Notes: a model not told the origin generated them from the sequence alone. 64,000 nt of DNA from Sclerodactyla briareus (GCA_026419785.1 JAODTK010003555.1:930001-994000), one strand, 5' to 3'; counted from the stretch's first letter, positions 12,331 to 25,200 are shown. A program made the numbers and translations.

Positions 12331-12534
12331 GGGGGGACGACGTCACTGTACGGTAAATATATATACAAAAATCAACTCAATTATTCACATTTTTTAAAGA
12401 TAAAAAACTGTGGCAGCATCCGCCATAAAGGACCACATCTGGCTAACAAATATCTCCATATTCATAAAAAGGGCATGGAGATGCATGGCCATCCTCATAA
12501 AATTCATAAAAGACATGCATGGGGTAGCGTGGGG

Positions 12535-13053
12535 TTACAAACTCCCTGAATAAATCATAGAAGACATAAATCCTGGGGGTTGCCTTGTAGTCGAGAGTCC
12601 CGGCACGCTTCCCGCAGTGGGATCAAATCCTGGGAAAGTGTAACTTTGATTCTTCTGGGTCAACCCAATCCCCCTCCCCCACGTCGAAAGGTGGGACCTC
12701 AGCTCTCCTGACCTTTCACGTTGGTAGTTCCCCTCATGTCGTGTGGGCGTCGGTGGACAGCTGATCCTTGCAGGTTCTCCTGGGGTGGGTTGGGTGGCCA
12801 TCGGTGGCGATTCTTGGGGAACCTCCTGCTTAGGCACTTCACGCATGCCCATGTTTCTCACGTACATCCAGGCCTCGTTCTTTGGATTGAGGCGTGGCCC
12901 CCGTCTCCACCTCTTGTGGCAGTTTAACGGGTCGTCAAAGATCTCCGTACATGCTACCTTAGGGCACTCTTGGCAGTGACCTTTGCTCTCCACTATGGGG
13001 GCAAAATTCACTAGACGGGCAGGACTCGAGCTCCTAATTTTTGGCAGCTTCAA
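12535..13053 (-). CDS. ORF in LTR element, Cys/His cluster, proline-rich
   Basis: This frame of 172 codons ends about 240 bp before the 3' LTR. Residues 27-45 hold a cluster (CQECPK, VAC, NCHKRW) with four cysteines and a histidine, followed by basic residues. It could bind metal, but the spacing is not the CX2CX4HX4C knuckle of typical gag proteins. The second half is rich in proline, glycine and serine. In-frame-looking sequence continues upstream in another frame to about 13257 (containing FVSPIRGLGEQISAV and ELELVEHRCSKLPALL), which suggests an indel near 13055. Position in the element suggests a gag-derived or accessory product. I do not recognise the family. Confidence 0.4.
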   Translation of the reverse strand: MKLPKIRSSSPARLVNFAPIVESKGHCQECPKVACTEIFDDPLNCHKRWRRGPRLNPKNEAWMYVRNMGMREVPKQEVPQESPPMATQPTPGEPARISCPPTPTRHEGNYQRERSGELRSHLSTWGRGIGLTQKNQSYTFPGFDPTAGSVPGLSTTRQPPGFMSSMIYSGSL

Positions 13054-13620
13054 AACTCGATCTCGTCTCGCTCTGCATCTTCGATATCAGGGCACTCCAG
13101 GGTGAAAGGGTCATCTTCCTGGAGCAGAGCAGGAAGCTTGCTGCACCTATGCTCAACAAGTTCCAATTCCTGCCCGTAGAGAACCCAGTTTCCAGACTGG
13201 ACGGCAGAAATCTGTTCGCCTAGCCCACGAATTGGGCTTACAAAGCTAGAAGTGCCTCCTCCAGAGCTGTTACCCTTTACCTCCCCTCTCTCCCCACCCA
13301 GGCTCGTTCCCTTATACCTCCTCCTTGGTTTTGGGGGGTTGCTGGTGGGGTACTCTAGGAGGTCTGTTCCCGGAGGTTTTGATCATCCTATTGCATACTC
13401 CCCTCCCCTGAGTCACCAAGGGAGAGGACCCATCCGCTGCAGAGCGGTACACAACGGGGTGGGGTTTGTCTTTTGACTGATATTATTGAGGGGTTGTGTG
13501 GCTCTGGCGTGTCTTGTCTGGGTCATGATATGGGACATTCCCTGTATGTTGGGTAAGGGGGGGGGGGGGTCTTGGACAAAAATCCCTGGCATGATAGTCC
13601 CTGTTCCAATGATCAGAGTA

Positions 13621-14022
13621 TCACTTCGTTTCCCTTTTTCCCCTCTCCCTTAATACTGGGTGGGCGGGTGGTGGATCCTTGTAATTATACCTCCCCACTA
13701 TCATCATAATGTGTCTGCTGTACCCTCCTCTAACCATGGGGTAGCTTCCTCTCTCGATGATAAAACGTAATGGGGGTGGGGGCATATCCCTATAGGTTGT
13801 GTGGTCACCACACCCACATGTATTTGCCCTCCTGTCGGGGCCCATCGGTGTATGCAACGGCGTACTCCTCCCCGATCCCTTGTTTGGGTAACGTCCACAG
13901 GTTGGAGCAGGAATGGGGGGCCTATGCCCAGGGGTTTCCTCCCTCACAACGTGATTGGGCTGGGTAGGGTGGGGTTCCGCGTAATCCTGGGGTTTATCCA
14001 TATCCCTCGGGTCGCTGGCCAT
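13621..14022 (-). CDS. Proline-rich ORF in LTR element
   Basis: This minus-strand frame of 133 codons sits between the 5' LTR and the Cys/His ORF. The translation is rich in proline, arginine and glycine (for example PPPPLRFIIERGSYPMVRGG) and has no enzyme motif. With the upstream frame at 14159-14401 it probably belonged to one reading frame now split by indels. It is in gag position but unrecognised. GC content and codon use are higher than in the surrounding AT-rich DNA, as expected of an inserted element. Confidence 0.4.
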   Translation of the reverse strand: MASDPRDMDKPQDYAEPHPTQPNHVVREETPGHRPPIPAPTCGRYPNKGSGRSTPLHTPMGPDRRANTCGCGDHTTYRDMPPPPLRFIIERGSYPMVRGGYSRHIMMIVGRYNYKDPPPAHPVLRERGKRETK

Positions 14023-14158
14023 CTAAGCCCACAGTTCAATACCTGTATGCCTTAATGTGTTGGGGGTGCCTCCCATCCCGTTTTCCCTCTGTCACAAGCT
14101 GGAAAGTTGGGGGCCAATGTCTGTGAACAGGGTGCCTGCCGACCAAGTGAGTAACTAC

Positions 14159-14401
14159 TCAGTCCCATGATAGCCAGGCGAGGTAGGGCGACTCCCCATG
14201 AATGGAGCGTCTTTCTACCTCCCCATGGGCTGGAAAAGGAGAATGTGGGGGTCGGTCCCTATACACATGATAGCGCTCTTCCACTTCCCAACCATACATA
14301 TCCATAGTGTCAGACTCTGGAGTCTCACAATGGTATTGTATAAACAATCCCGTGTTGGCATCTAATCTTACAGTATAGTAATCTTCTGTTGTATGGCGCA
14401 A
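14159..14401 (-). CDS. Small acidic ORF next to 5' LTR
   Basis: This frame of 80 codons lies in the first 300 bp after the primer-binding site and could be the N-terminal part of the element's protein. The N-terminal half is acidic and aromatic (TEDYYTVRLDANTGLFIQY, DMYGWEVEERYHVY). The later part is proline- and histidine-containing. No known domain. Confidence 0.35.
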   Translation of the reverse strand: MRHTTEDYYTVRLDANTGLFIQYHCETPESDTMDMYGWEVEERYHVYRDRPPHSPFPAHGEVERRSIHGESPYLAWLSWD

Positions 14402-14680
14402 CTAAGCCGCTATGCTAAGCCGAGCTCAGGGGTCTTAGTGTACACAATACAATGCAAGGTAAATCCAGAATGTATTCAATGGAAGTTAATTCGTAGTGAT
14501 AATGCTAGTGTCAGGAAATAACCTACGGAAATAACATTCTAAAAAACCTACAACAAATGGCTACTGTAACGATAATTATACACACGGCACTACCCAGTGT
14601 AGTCGTTTCTTCCCAACAGACTACACATCGGTGGTCAATGCAGTATCGTTGCAGTGATGGTATTTACGGTATCACGCTCC

Positions 14681-14697
14681 GTTAACTTCGTCGCCAC
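14681..14697 (-). other. Primer-binding site candidate
   Basis: Read on the minus strand, the bases after the 5' LTR are gtggcgacgaagttaac. The word TGGCGACGAAG at this position is typical of many Ty3-type elements, where the LTR ends in ACA just before it, and that ending is also present here (ctaca). The priming tRNA was not determined. Confidence 0.6.
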
Positions 14698-15167
14698 TGT
14701 AGTGGTTTTTCATATATGTGTACTACGTATTTTGAGACACTCACCGGCCGGATAGCGTTGAGATGTTCAGTCGTACTCGGAGGGCCGTCTCTTGACTTGG
14801 TGAGCAGCTCCTCGACGTAGTAGTAGTGATGAAGGATGTAAGAGGCTCGTCTCCACATGGACTTACGGGTGAACTGCTGCCATACAGCCCCGTGGTGCTC
14901 GTAGTAAAGCTATATAAGTTGACAGAAGGTAAACGCCGTACAGATTAGCAACCTGGCCGGGACGGATTCTTGTTGCACACTGACAAGCAACGGTTTGTGT
15001 TCCCCGCGGCCTGCTATTGCCTACGGAGGTCAGTTGATAGCACAGCCAATCGGAGCGCTCCGACCCTGAAAAGCCTTGAGGAAGCGGGGGAAAGGAGGAG
15101 GAAACCGGTCACCTCACCAAAAGTGAGTTCATTTCTCCTAGCGACAGGGTTGCCGCTCCACATAACA
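14698..15167 (-). repeat. 5' LTR of the element
   Basis: About 470 bp, matching the 3' LTR in the same order of words with scattered indels. Its inner end is set by the primer-binding site. In element orientation it should carry the promoter, but I cannot point to a convincing TATA box. Confidence 0.65.
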
Positions 15168-15169
15168 AC

Positions 15170-16150
15170 TCAGACTCGACCAAAATACTTGAGGATTCGG
15201 TGCGAGTCCTTGATTTTACAATCGTACAAGACAACCAGAACCAGGCATGATTGCATGATGTATACCCATGTGTACCAGTTCGTATGAGATTAGTGTTAGG
15301 GGTGGGTTAGGATGGGTGTTGGAATGTAGATTTTGGGATCACATCTGTCATGGAATCTGACCCTAACCAGCATAGTTCATTTGTTGTCTTCATTCGTTTG
15401 TTGTCTCGCCTCACTGTTTAGCAAAATTAAATTCCTCAGTATGTCAATCAATTGTTTCTCACATTATTATCATTTTGTTATGCACTGGTACTTATGAAGC
15501 GCATAATCCTGGCGCTCAATGCGCTGAATAATCACTCGCCTTACTGACAATTAGACTTTTAACAATGTCATTTGATAGAGGCACATTCTTTATCTTTCTG
15601 CCACATTTTCATGATTTTTCATGATAAGAATTGCCAAGTCTTTTGACTGTCTGGTTAAACAGTGACATCAAGAATATTCCACTCCATACTTGGAATGAGA
15701 GTATATACCTGGAAAGCAAAAAATTGCATTTTTCTTAATATGTACAAAACCAAAGGGGAGACCCTGAAGAAAGCAGAATGAAGTGGAATTTTACCATTTT
15801 GAAGGAGAAAACTGGTGTCTCCTAATAAACAGCATGGGAAGGCGATACTGATGTGTTAAATTATTTTTGGAATCTAGAGCCATCATAACAAATATTACAG
15901 TTACAGCTAGGTGCACAATTGATGGATAGCCATTCCAGATATGATATGCAACGCACATTATTTATATTGATTATTTCCTTTTGCAAAATTGAGAATTTTC
16001 AATAAATATGCAATGAATGCAAATGTAATTAGTGGATGCCAATTCCTCCTTGGTTCTACATACATAATACATGTTAATGTATTCTTTTTTAAAAACTATA
16101 ATCTCTCCCAGAATCCACCGCTTGGATTCAGCCAACAATCCTGACCAGCG
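15170..16150. other. Upstream region of the SWEET gene
   Basis: AT-rich DNA leads up to the start codon at 16151. A loose A/T word (aaaaactataatc) lies near 16092, about 60 bp before the ATG. I cannot assign a promoter or a CpG-rich initiation region. A non-coding 5' exon further upstream remains possible. Confidence 0.35.
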
Positions 16151-16219
16151 ATGGAGTTTCTACCAATATTATCGGCCATCGCGACTGGTATCAACAATTT
16201 TACTGTTTCTCACCGGGTC
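16151..16219 (+). CDS. SLC50A1: SWEET exon 1 (start codon, helix 1)
   Basis: The start codon has G at +4 (gcgATGG). The frame gives MEFLPILSAIATG and then drifts. Treating one G of the GG at 16187-16188 as extra gives the helix 1 signature STILLFLTG. The exon ends at a strong donor (gtaagt, 16220). Its last two bases, TC, join the first base of exon 2 to make a serine codon (TG-S-QICRQ), which matches the family and supports both splice sites. Confidence 0.85.
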
Positions 16220-19200
16220 GTAAGTATTTTTTTTCAATATATACAAGCTTTTGTAGAACATTTTCTCAGACCTGTTTCACCTTGGTGGGAGTGTGAGATT
16301 ATTGCAGACACTCTTGCTGCTGTGTCTTCAACAAAATATTATTTACCTGTCTGTCTGTCTGTTCATCTTTCTGTGTTGAGATGCATTCTGCTTATACTCC
16401 ATTATCTCCTTTCTCATTTTGTTTCTCTCGGACTGTAGGCAAATTTGTCGGCAGATTGTCAGCAGGGAAACACCAAGAATGTTGCAATGTTCCCGTTTCT
16501 GTCAATGTTGTCAGGTAAGCCTAAAATTCGATTTACTGATTGGAGAACCATTTTGTTTGGAGTTTTTTGTTTTCACGTTAACACCTTGCCAAACAGAGGA
16601 TCGATCCTATTCAAGGCCCAGAAAGGTTGCAGACCTGTATATACTGCACCTATAAGTCAGCTGCGGATCTTCACCAGGTACATGGAATACGGTAATAACG
16701 CTTTGCCAGTACCTAACTGTGGGGGGCGGGTGTAATCACATGCAGAGACAACTTGCAATTGCCTATCCCTCGTTTGTTCCCTGCTCCAACCCTGGTGCTC
16801 TGAGCGCTCCAGCAAGAAGGCAACAGGTTCCATTTTTAAAGTCCTTTGTATGACCCGACTGGAACTCAAACCCCTGGTCTCCCCAGGTGGAGGCCGAGCT
16901 CTAATAACCAATATCATTGTTGCCAACCATTTCAGTCCAATGTTGTCATGCTTGCGTGCATGCCACCCCTGAAACCTGGGCATCATGGAGCGGGGGGGGG
17001 GGGGGGGAGAGACGGGCTTTACTCCCACACTACTGAAAAAGCCCCTTTACCTTATTTCTTCAACACACAGACTACTCTCAATTGCTAGTACAGAAGCTCA
17101 CCCAAACACAGCGCCTATCCTGCAATTGAAGCTTCATAGATATTATGCAGCGTATCTAGGCAATTAAATTGGTTTTTGGTCAATAAATATTCTGTCATTT
17201 TTATCTGAAAAAACAATGTACCATACAACCTTTTCCTGTCCTCATAGGCCTATTATAGAACTAGTAATGTTATCACTACCTTTTTCTACGATATTACACC
17301 CGATTGAAAATTTTCAAACACATCTTTAAAACAATTTTTGTTACCGGGATGTAATTTGTTTATCTGGTAATGTTATAATAGTTCATAATGATTAGGATTT
17401 TTAGAGTGGAAACCACATCTCAAGCGTTTCACAGGCATCACCCTTGCTTTGGGAAACTTTTCGAACCCACACTATATGGTGCGCCTTTCATAACCTGTAC
17501 GTAACTGAACAGTTATGCCACTTTGTCCTTTCTTTTGGCGTCTCAATAGGTGCAGTCACATATAGCACAGCAATCTATATAGTTACCCCATAGGTAGCCA
17601 TTTAACATTTACACCTACGTGGAGTGAAGCTATCCTTTTCTGGTACTACGCAGACACCGACTAGTGGTTGTGCAACGACTGACTGCATATCAGGATAAAG
17701 CACCATGCTCCCGAGCAAGCAGGAATTGAACCGAACCCAAAACCACTGGCTTGGATCAGAAGCTTGACACGCACTCACTCACTCATGGGATGCACATGCT
17801 AGAAGGAGGCCCTAGCCGCATCCACCCGCTGCTTCCATATCGCCCGGCCCTCCCCTGGGCAAGCGGCCAGGCCTGGGTCCTGGCCCATCCCTCCCTACTC
17901 CCTGAGGGTCCCCACAGGCTTGACAAAACCCTAACCACTAGAGACATTCGGGCGGGGTAACAGCCAACGTAATTCCCCCGCTCTCTGATTCCAGAAATTT
18001 GGGGTGACATGAAACTGGACCATAATTCGTGGAAACGAGACATTTATAGACTTGTGAACGACAATGTGGTACTGGTAATGGGTCATTCCATAAACTTGGG
18101 CCGCAACGTTTTGTTAATTGTCTGAGGCACCCCTACAGCTCCAGACAAGGTGCGTCCCTAACTGAGCACATTTATTCAAGATTCACTTTAACCACATGGC
18201 CACCCGACAGAGGTCAAATTCCAGGTAGAGGTCAACACACATCCAGGTCAACATTATATCACAATGGTGAACCATGCCCAGCCTTTCGCAGATATTCAGT
18301 TCTACCGATTATGCCAAAACGTTTTGAACCCCTAAGTGGACCTCGCAGACCTTTAATGATATGGCAGTTTTTTTATGAAAATTGTTACTCCCATTTGATA
18401 CATCCCTCCTAGAGCATTTTGCATTCGTGATGACACCATTGCTATTGCCAAAAGTACTAAAATCAGTTTTTGACCCCTAGTGACTTTATGACCTCCAATG
18501 ACAAGGCAGTTTTTATGAAAATTGTTACACTCCATGTGATGCATCCACTCCTATATGCATATTGCATTCCAATGACATGTCCAATGTGATTGCGAAAAAG
18601 GGTATAAAATTGAACTTTGACCCCCTTGGTAACTACCAAAGTAGTGTCCGCGAACTAGAAGCGTGAGTTGTTTTTCTCTTCTCTCCATAAAGCAACACAA
18701 GCGCAATCACAGATCCAAAATAACCAACCCGTTCTTTTTTTTTTTGCCCGAACTCCTTATAAGCACATTTATTCAATGAGTTTCGATCGACCTTTAAAAC
18801 CACACATGGCCAACTGACAGAGGTCAAATTCATCTCAGAGGTCACACACCTCTGTCAACAATTATATCACATGGTGACCATGCATCTTTGCAGAATATTC
18901 ATTCTCCGATTATAGAGCCAAAAACAGTTTTTGACCCCTAAGTGACCCCGAGATGAACCTTTCATGGATATGACGTTTTTATGAGATTGTTATCTCTCCA
19001 GTGATACAATCCACTCCTAGGAGCATTTTGCATTCTATGACAACCCAGTGCATTGCCGCCAAGTACTAACATCAGTTTTTGACCCCTAAGTGACCGTTTA
19101 ATGACCTTCCAATGATAGGGCATTTTATGAAAATTGTTACACTCCATGTGATGCATCCACTCCTAGAAGCATATTGCTTCCCATGACATGTCCAATGTTA

Positions 19201-22200
19201 TTGCGAAAAAGGTGTAAAATTGAACTGTTGACCCCTTGTAACTACAAAGTAAGTGCTCCGCAATCGAAGCGGGAGTTGTTTCTCTCATCAAGCACACAAA
19301 CTTCTATCACATATCCCAAATAACAAGTTTCTATCTCATTTTTTTGGCCCGTAATCCCTTAATAAGCACATTTATTCAAGATTCGACCGTCAACCCACAT
19401 GACCACCACGACAGGAGGTCAATTCCAGTTCAGAAGGTCCAACACATGCAGGTCAACAATTATATACAATGGTGAACCATCCCCTTTGCAGATATTCAAT
19501 TCTCCGTTATAGCCAAAAAACAGTTTTTGACCCCTAAGTGACCCCAAATGACCTTTCATGATATGACATTTTTTATGAGAAGTGTTACTCTCCATGTATA
19601 CCTCCCTCCTAGGAGCATTTTTGATTCTGGGAAATAAAAACACCCAGTGCTATTGCGGAAAGTACTAAATCAGTTTTTGAAACCTACGTGACCTTTAATG
19701 GACCTTCAATGACAGGCGGTTTTTTTAATGAAAATTGTTACACTCCATGTGATGCATCCACTCCTGACGCATATGCATTCCATGACTGTCCAATGTTATT
19801 TCGAAAACGTCGAAAAACTTGACACTTGGACCCCTTTACCTACCAAAAGTCGTGTCCGTCGCAGCGTGAGTTGTTTCCCTCCATACAGCACCAAAGCTCT
19901 ATCACATATATCCAAAAATAAACCAGTTCTACTTTTTTTGCCCGTAACTCCATCAATAAGCACAGTTATTAATAGATCGACTTTACCAACCCACATGACC
20001 CACCCGACAGAGGTCAAATTCATCTCAGAGGTCACACACATGGAGCGTCACAATTATATCACAATGGTGCACATCCACCTCTTCGTCAGATTTCATTCTC
20101 TCAAAGTTTATAAATTTGCCTTCTTCTACTTGGGCCAACTATAGGGCAATTAGGTCACTAGTCCACGATGACCTCCAGTGGACCTCCTCGTCCACATTAG
20201 GAAAATTCATCGCGCTGATAGTTGGCCTATGTCCCAAGTTTTCTGAATCCAATGAATTTGAAATATCAATACTTTCTGCTATAATTAGGCTAGCTGGCCA
20301 AAAAAATGCAAACTTTACCTCGGATGACCTTGGAATTGTCACCATATTTTTCGGCTCCACCAAACCTACCCCCCCAACACCACCACCTTTTCGTGTAATG
20401 CACGAACTTGAAATTTTGCGAAAAACCTCAAAATAGAGGGCAACATATACGATATAGGCCCATTTTCTAACTTATCCGAGATTTTAACCCTCGGCATGTG
20501 GTAGCCAAGTTTTGGTCAATCGGATAAAGTGTTAAAGAATGAAGCGCTAACGCCTAAAGTTTCCGGCTGGGGCGGCGGCGATACGGCGGCACACTGCAAA
20601 ACCATAATAGACCCGAACAATTACGTGTTGCGGGGATATAATTAACCCCAACCTGCTCCAAGAACCCCTGGGAGAAAATTAACATCAAACTGTTCCTTTA
20701 ACTATACAGTATTACGGGAAGTGGGTTTAATATGATATAACTGGTAGATATTTATCTCCAGTTATTCTGAAGGCCCTGACAGTGACCTTAACTCTTCCAT
20801 TTTTTGTCCTTGGTGTTTCGTTTTGGTTTTTAGCCAAACAGCTAGCTGGTTGATCTATTGGAATCTGCATGTCACTCTATCTCATCACTATCTATCTCTA
20901 TAATCCATGTGTGTTTACAATTGCTTTTTTGTCCCACAACAGTCTTATATATCCCCCCGCAACACTTAAGTGTTCGGGGATATTATGTTTTTTGCCGTGT
21001 GCCCATCGCTCCCTCCGCCCCGCCGCCGCCGGGCGTCTTATCCCCGCCTCCGCCCTCGCCGCCGAAACTTTAGGCGTTAGCGCTCTCATTCTTTACCACT
21101 TTAATCCGATTGGACCCAAACTGGTACACATGTCCGTGTGAGTAAAATCTCGGATAGTTCGAAAATGGGCTATATCCCGTATTTGTTGCCCTCTATTTTT
21201 GCAGGTTTTTTCCAAAATTTTCAAGTTCGTAGGTCAATTTACCCACGAACTGGTTGTTGTGCCGGGTGAGTTGTTGGAGCCGAAAAACTGGCGACAATTT
21301 CAAGGTCCATCCGATGTCAATGTTTGCATTTATTTGGCCAGTAGCCTAATTATAGCATAATGAATGTGATCTTTCAAACTTCATTGATTTTCATAAACTT
21401 GGGTGAATAGGGCCAACGATCATTGGCCGATGAATTTTCCTAATGTGGCCAGAGGTCACTGGGGGTCATCTTGCATTACTAATTTGCATAATATTTGGCC
21501 AATTAGCAATTAGGCAAATTTATAACTTTGTTGGATTCTCACGAAACTTGGTGCGTAGGACCTTCTAACAGTCCCTATAAATTTATTCAATTGCGGTGAA
21601 TCCTCAGGTCAGTATTGTGTTTAAATTTCATATTCGTTGCATAATTAGATAATTCCATGCCAATTATTTTCTCAACTTTTAGGGATTTTGACGAAACGTT
21701 GTGATCGGCCTACTACCAGTCTGATAATTTTATTCCATAGCATCAAGATCACTTGAGTAATTTGTGGACTATTGCATATTAGTTGTCTTGATGATCAAAA
21801 TGATGAGTTTTAACAATACTTTTTTCGCAATAAACATTGGACATGTTCATTGGAATGCAATATGCTTCTAGAGTGGATGCATCACATGGAGTGTGTAACA
21901 ATTTTCAGAAAACCTCCATGGGCATTTGAAGTCATTAAAGGTCCCTTAAGTGGTCAAACTGATTTTTAGTACTTTTTGGGCAATAGCACTGGTGTGTTCA
22001 TCAGAATGCAAATGCTCCCAGGATTGCGATTTATCACATGGAAAGTAACAATTCTCACTAGCAACTGTCATATCATTAAAGGTCATTCGGGGTCACTTAG
22101 GGGTCAAAAACTGTTTTTTGGCTATAATCGGAATTGGATACTGCGAAGGCTGGATGGTTTTCCATTGTGATATAATTGTTGACTCTGCATGTGTGTGACT

Positions 22201-25200
22201 CTGACCTGAATTTGACCTCTGTTGGGTGGTCATGTGGTTAAGGTCGAATTTTGAACTAAATGTGCTTATTTAGGAGTTAACGGGCAAAAAATGAAAACTG
22301 GTTATTTTTGGATATTGAATAGAGCTTTGGTGTGCCTTTATGGAGAGAAAAACAACTCCCTCTTCGATCGGACACTTACTTTAGTATTTACAAGGGGTCA
22401 AAGTTTCAATTTTTATAACGTTTTCGCAATAACATTGGACATGTGTCATTGGAATGTCAAGATGCTCTAGGAGTGGATGACAGTCACATGAGTGTACAAT
22501 TTTCATCACAAAGCCGCCATGGTCAATTGAAGGTCATTAAGGTCACTTAGGGGTCAAAAACTTATTTTAAGTACTTTTTTCGGCACTATGCCTGGGTGTG
22601 TTCATCAGAATTCAAATGCTCCTAGGAGTGATTTGATCACATGGAGGTAACCACCAAATTTCTCATAAAAACTGTCAAATCATTAAAGGGCATCGGGGTC
22701 CCACTTAGGGGTCAAAAACTGTTTTTTGGCTATAAATCGGAGAATTGAATATCTGCGAATGCTGGATGGTCACCATTGTGATATAATTGTTGACTGCTGT
22801 GTTGACCTCTGAACCGAATTTGACCTCTGTCGGGTGGTCATGGTTTTTTAAGGTCGATCTTGAAATCAATGTTCTTATTTATAATGAGGTTTTTTACGGG
22901 CAAAATAAAATAGAAACTGGTATTTTTGGATAATGTGAATTGAGCTTTTGTGGCTTTATGGAGAGAAACAACTCCCGCTTCGATCGGTTACATACTTACT
23001 TTGGGTAGTTACAAGGGGTCAAAGTTAATTTTTATACCTTTTTCGCAACAACATTGGACATGTTCATTGGAATGTCAATATCCTTCTAGGGAGGGATGCA
23101 TCACATGGAGTGGTAACATTTTCATAAAGCCGCCATGTCATTGAAGTCCATTAGGTCACTTATGGGTCCAAAACTGATTTTGTACGTTTTTGGGCAATAG
23201 CCCTGGGTGTGTTCATCAGGTTGCAAAATGCTCCTAGGCTAGGAGTGGATGTATCACATGGAGAGTAACATTCTCTAAAACTGGTCCATATCTAAAGTCA
23301 TTCTGGGTCACTTAGGGGTCAAAAACTGGTTTGGGGCTATAATCGGAGAATTGAATATCGGCGAAGGCTGGATGGTTCACCATTGTGATTACTGTTGACC
23401 TGCATGTGTTGGACCCCTCTGACCTGATTTGACACTCTGGTGGGTGGCCATGTGGTTAAAGGTTGAATCTTGAATAAAATCTGCTTATTTAGGACGCACC
23501 TTGTCCGGGCTATAGGGGTGCCTCAAATAATTAACAAGTGCAAGTCGGCATGACCCCTTTACCTGTAACGTTGTCGCTTCGCAAGTCTATATGTCTTCTT
23601 TTCCACTATTTGTCGCAGTTCATGTTCACCAAATTTCTTGAAAAGAGATGCGGGGATATCTACGTCTGGCGTTCTACCCGCCCGCCATTTTCTAGTTTGT
23701 GATGGACTGTCGACCAAACGTGGACCCATGTCATGACCCTGGCGGGACATGTTTGGCTTTGTGAAGGTCGAGGTCAAAGCCCATTTAAAGGGCAATATAG
23801 GCCATTATGTGTAAAAATTTCAAAATGTATCTCATCCTACAAATTTTGTGCACAGTTGCGGAGGGTCGGTCATTATGATGGTCAAACCGCAGTTACCTTC
23901 GGGGTGGTTTCAGGATTTTTTGGTCCAACGTCCGACTTGGGCCCAAGGGCCCATTTTATGAATTTCACACAATTAGTACTTGAAATTCATTCTCCGCCCA
24001 CCGACGGAGATCATTGGGATGTTCTTCTAGGGTACATGTAATGGTCCTTGGGTTAGAGGGCTAACAGGGGTGTTGGAATTTTGGGCTCAGGACCCACTGT
24101 GGGCCCAGGGCCCATTGTATGACATACCATAAAAATCGTGTAGCTCCTACAAAGTTTTGTTGCAACAGTGCGAGGTCAGTGTTAAGGTGGCTTAATAGCC
24201 ATATCTTTCAGATTGCCCAGGGATTTAGCTCCCAGGCCCAGTGTGGGCCCTGGGGCCCATCATGTGGCATTTCGCAAAATGCTCCCATGTTACAAAATTT
24301 TAGTGCACAGTGCGGACATTCAGTCATAATGATGGCTGAAAGGCTTTTTTTGGTACCGGGGTGCTCAGAATTTCTGGTCCAAGGTCCCACTTGACGGCCG
24401 TCTGCCCATTTCATGAAGTTTCACACAATGGTACTTGAAATGCATCTCTTCCCATAGCTCAATTGATTTTCTTAAAGTAACATGTAATGGTCTTGGGTAG
24501 ACAGCCAGCGGGAATTTGGGGTCCAGGCCCAGTTTGGGCCCCAGGGCTCAAGACATGAAAGACTGAAAATCTTGTTCTCCACAAATTCAGTTGCCATTGG
24601 CGGTGTTCGGTCATAATGAGGATCTAATAGCCGTACTTGGGGGTGTTGAGGATTTTCTCTCCCAAGGTCTGACTCGGGCCCTAGGGCCCATTTTATGATA
24701 TTTCACACAGATGCGTGTTCGAAAAATGCATTTCCTCTCACACGCTTCAATTGCGTTTTCTTCAACGTTACATTAATGGTCCTCCAGCAGCGGACTTTGG
24801 GTGCCAGAAATTTAGGGCCCGGCCCAGTTTGGGCCCTAGGGCCTCATATGAAATACTGCAAAAATATAGTATTTCTACAAATCTAGTTGCACAGTGCCAT
24901 GTTCGGTCATAAGGGACCGTCTGATTAGCAATACCTTCATGGTGCCTAAGGATTTGGGACCGAGCAAAGGCCCAGTGGGCCTGAGAGCCCATCAGTGGAA
25001 TCACGCAAAAGGCTTCTCCTCTTACAATTTTGGTGAACAGTACTGACATTCGGTTAAAGATGATGTGCTAACTGTCAAACCTGGGGTGTGTTCAGGAACT
25101 TGGGATCCAAGGTCCCACTGGGATCCATGGAATTAAATACATTAGTACTTGATGCATCTTCAAGTTCCAATTGATTTTCTATATGTAACTGCCTCCTTGG

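Larger units (their letters stand above)
11766..15167 (-). mobile_element. Non-autonomous Ty3-like LTR retrotransposon, about 3.4 kb
   Basis: Two direct repeats of about 470-530 bp (11766-12298 and 14698-15167) flank about 2.4 kb. On the minus strand the order is 5' LTR, primer-binding site, proline-rich ORFs, polypurine tract, 3' LTR. Each repeat contains the same ordered words: gtgtactac, gagacactca, ctcgacgtagtagtagtgat, gtgttccccgcggc, cctgaaaagcct and ccgctccac. The tgtt/aaca-type ends fit LTRs. No protease, reverse transcriptase or integrase is present, so the element would need enzymes from another element. The LTRs differ by many small indels, which could mean age or assembly noise. 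Target duplications are not clear, so the outer ends may be off by a few bases. Confidence 0.75.

Noticed and set aside
16419-16735. Open frames over exon 2 taken as full genes
   Set aside because: They extend past the gtaagc donor at 16515 into intron and SINE sequence. Only 16439-16514 fits the SWEET family.
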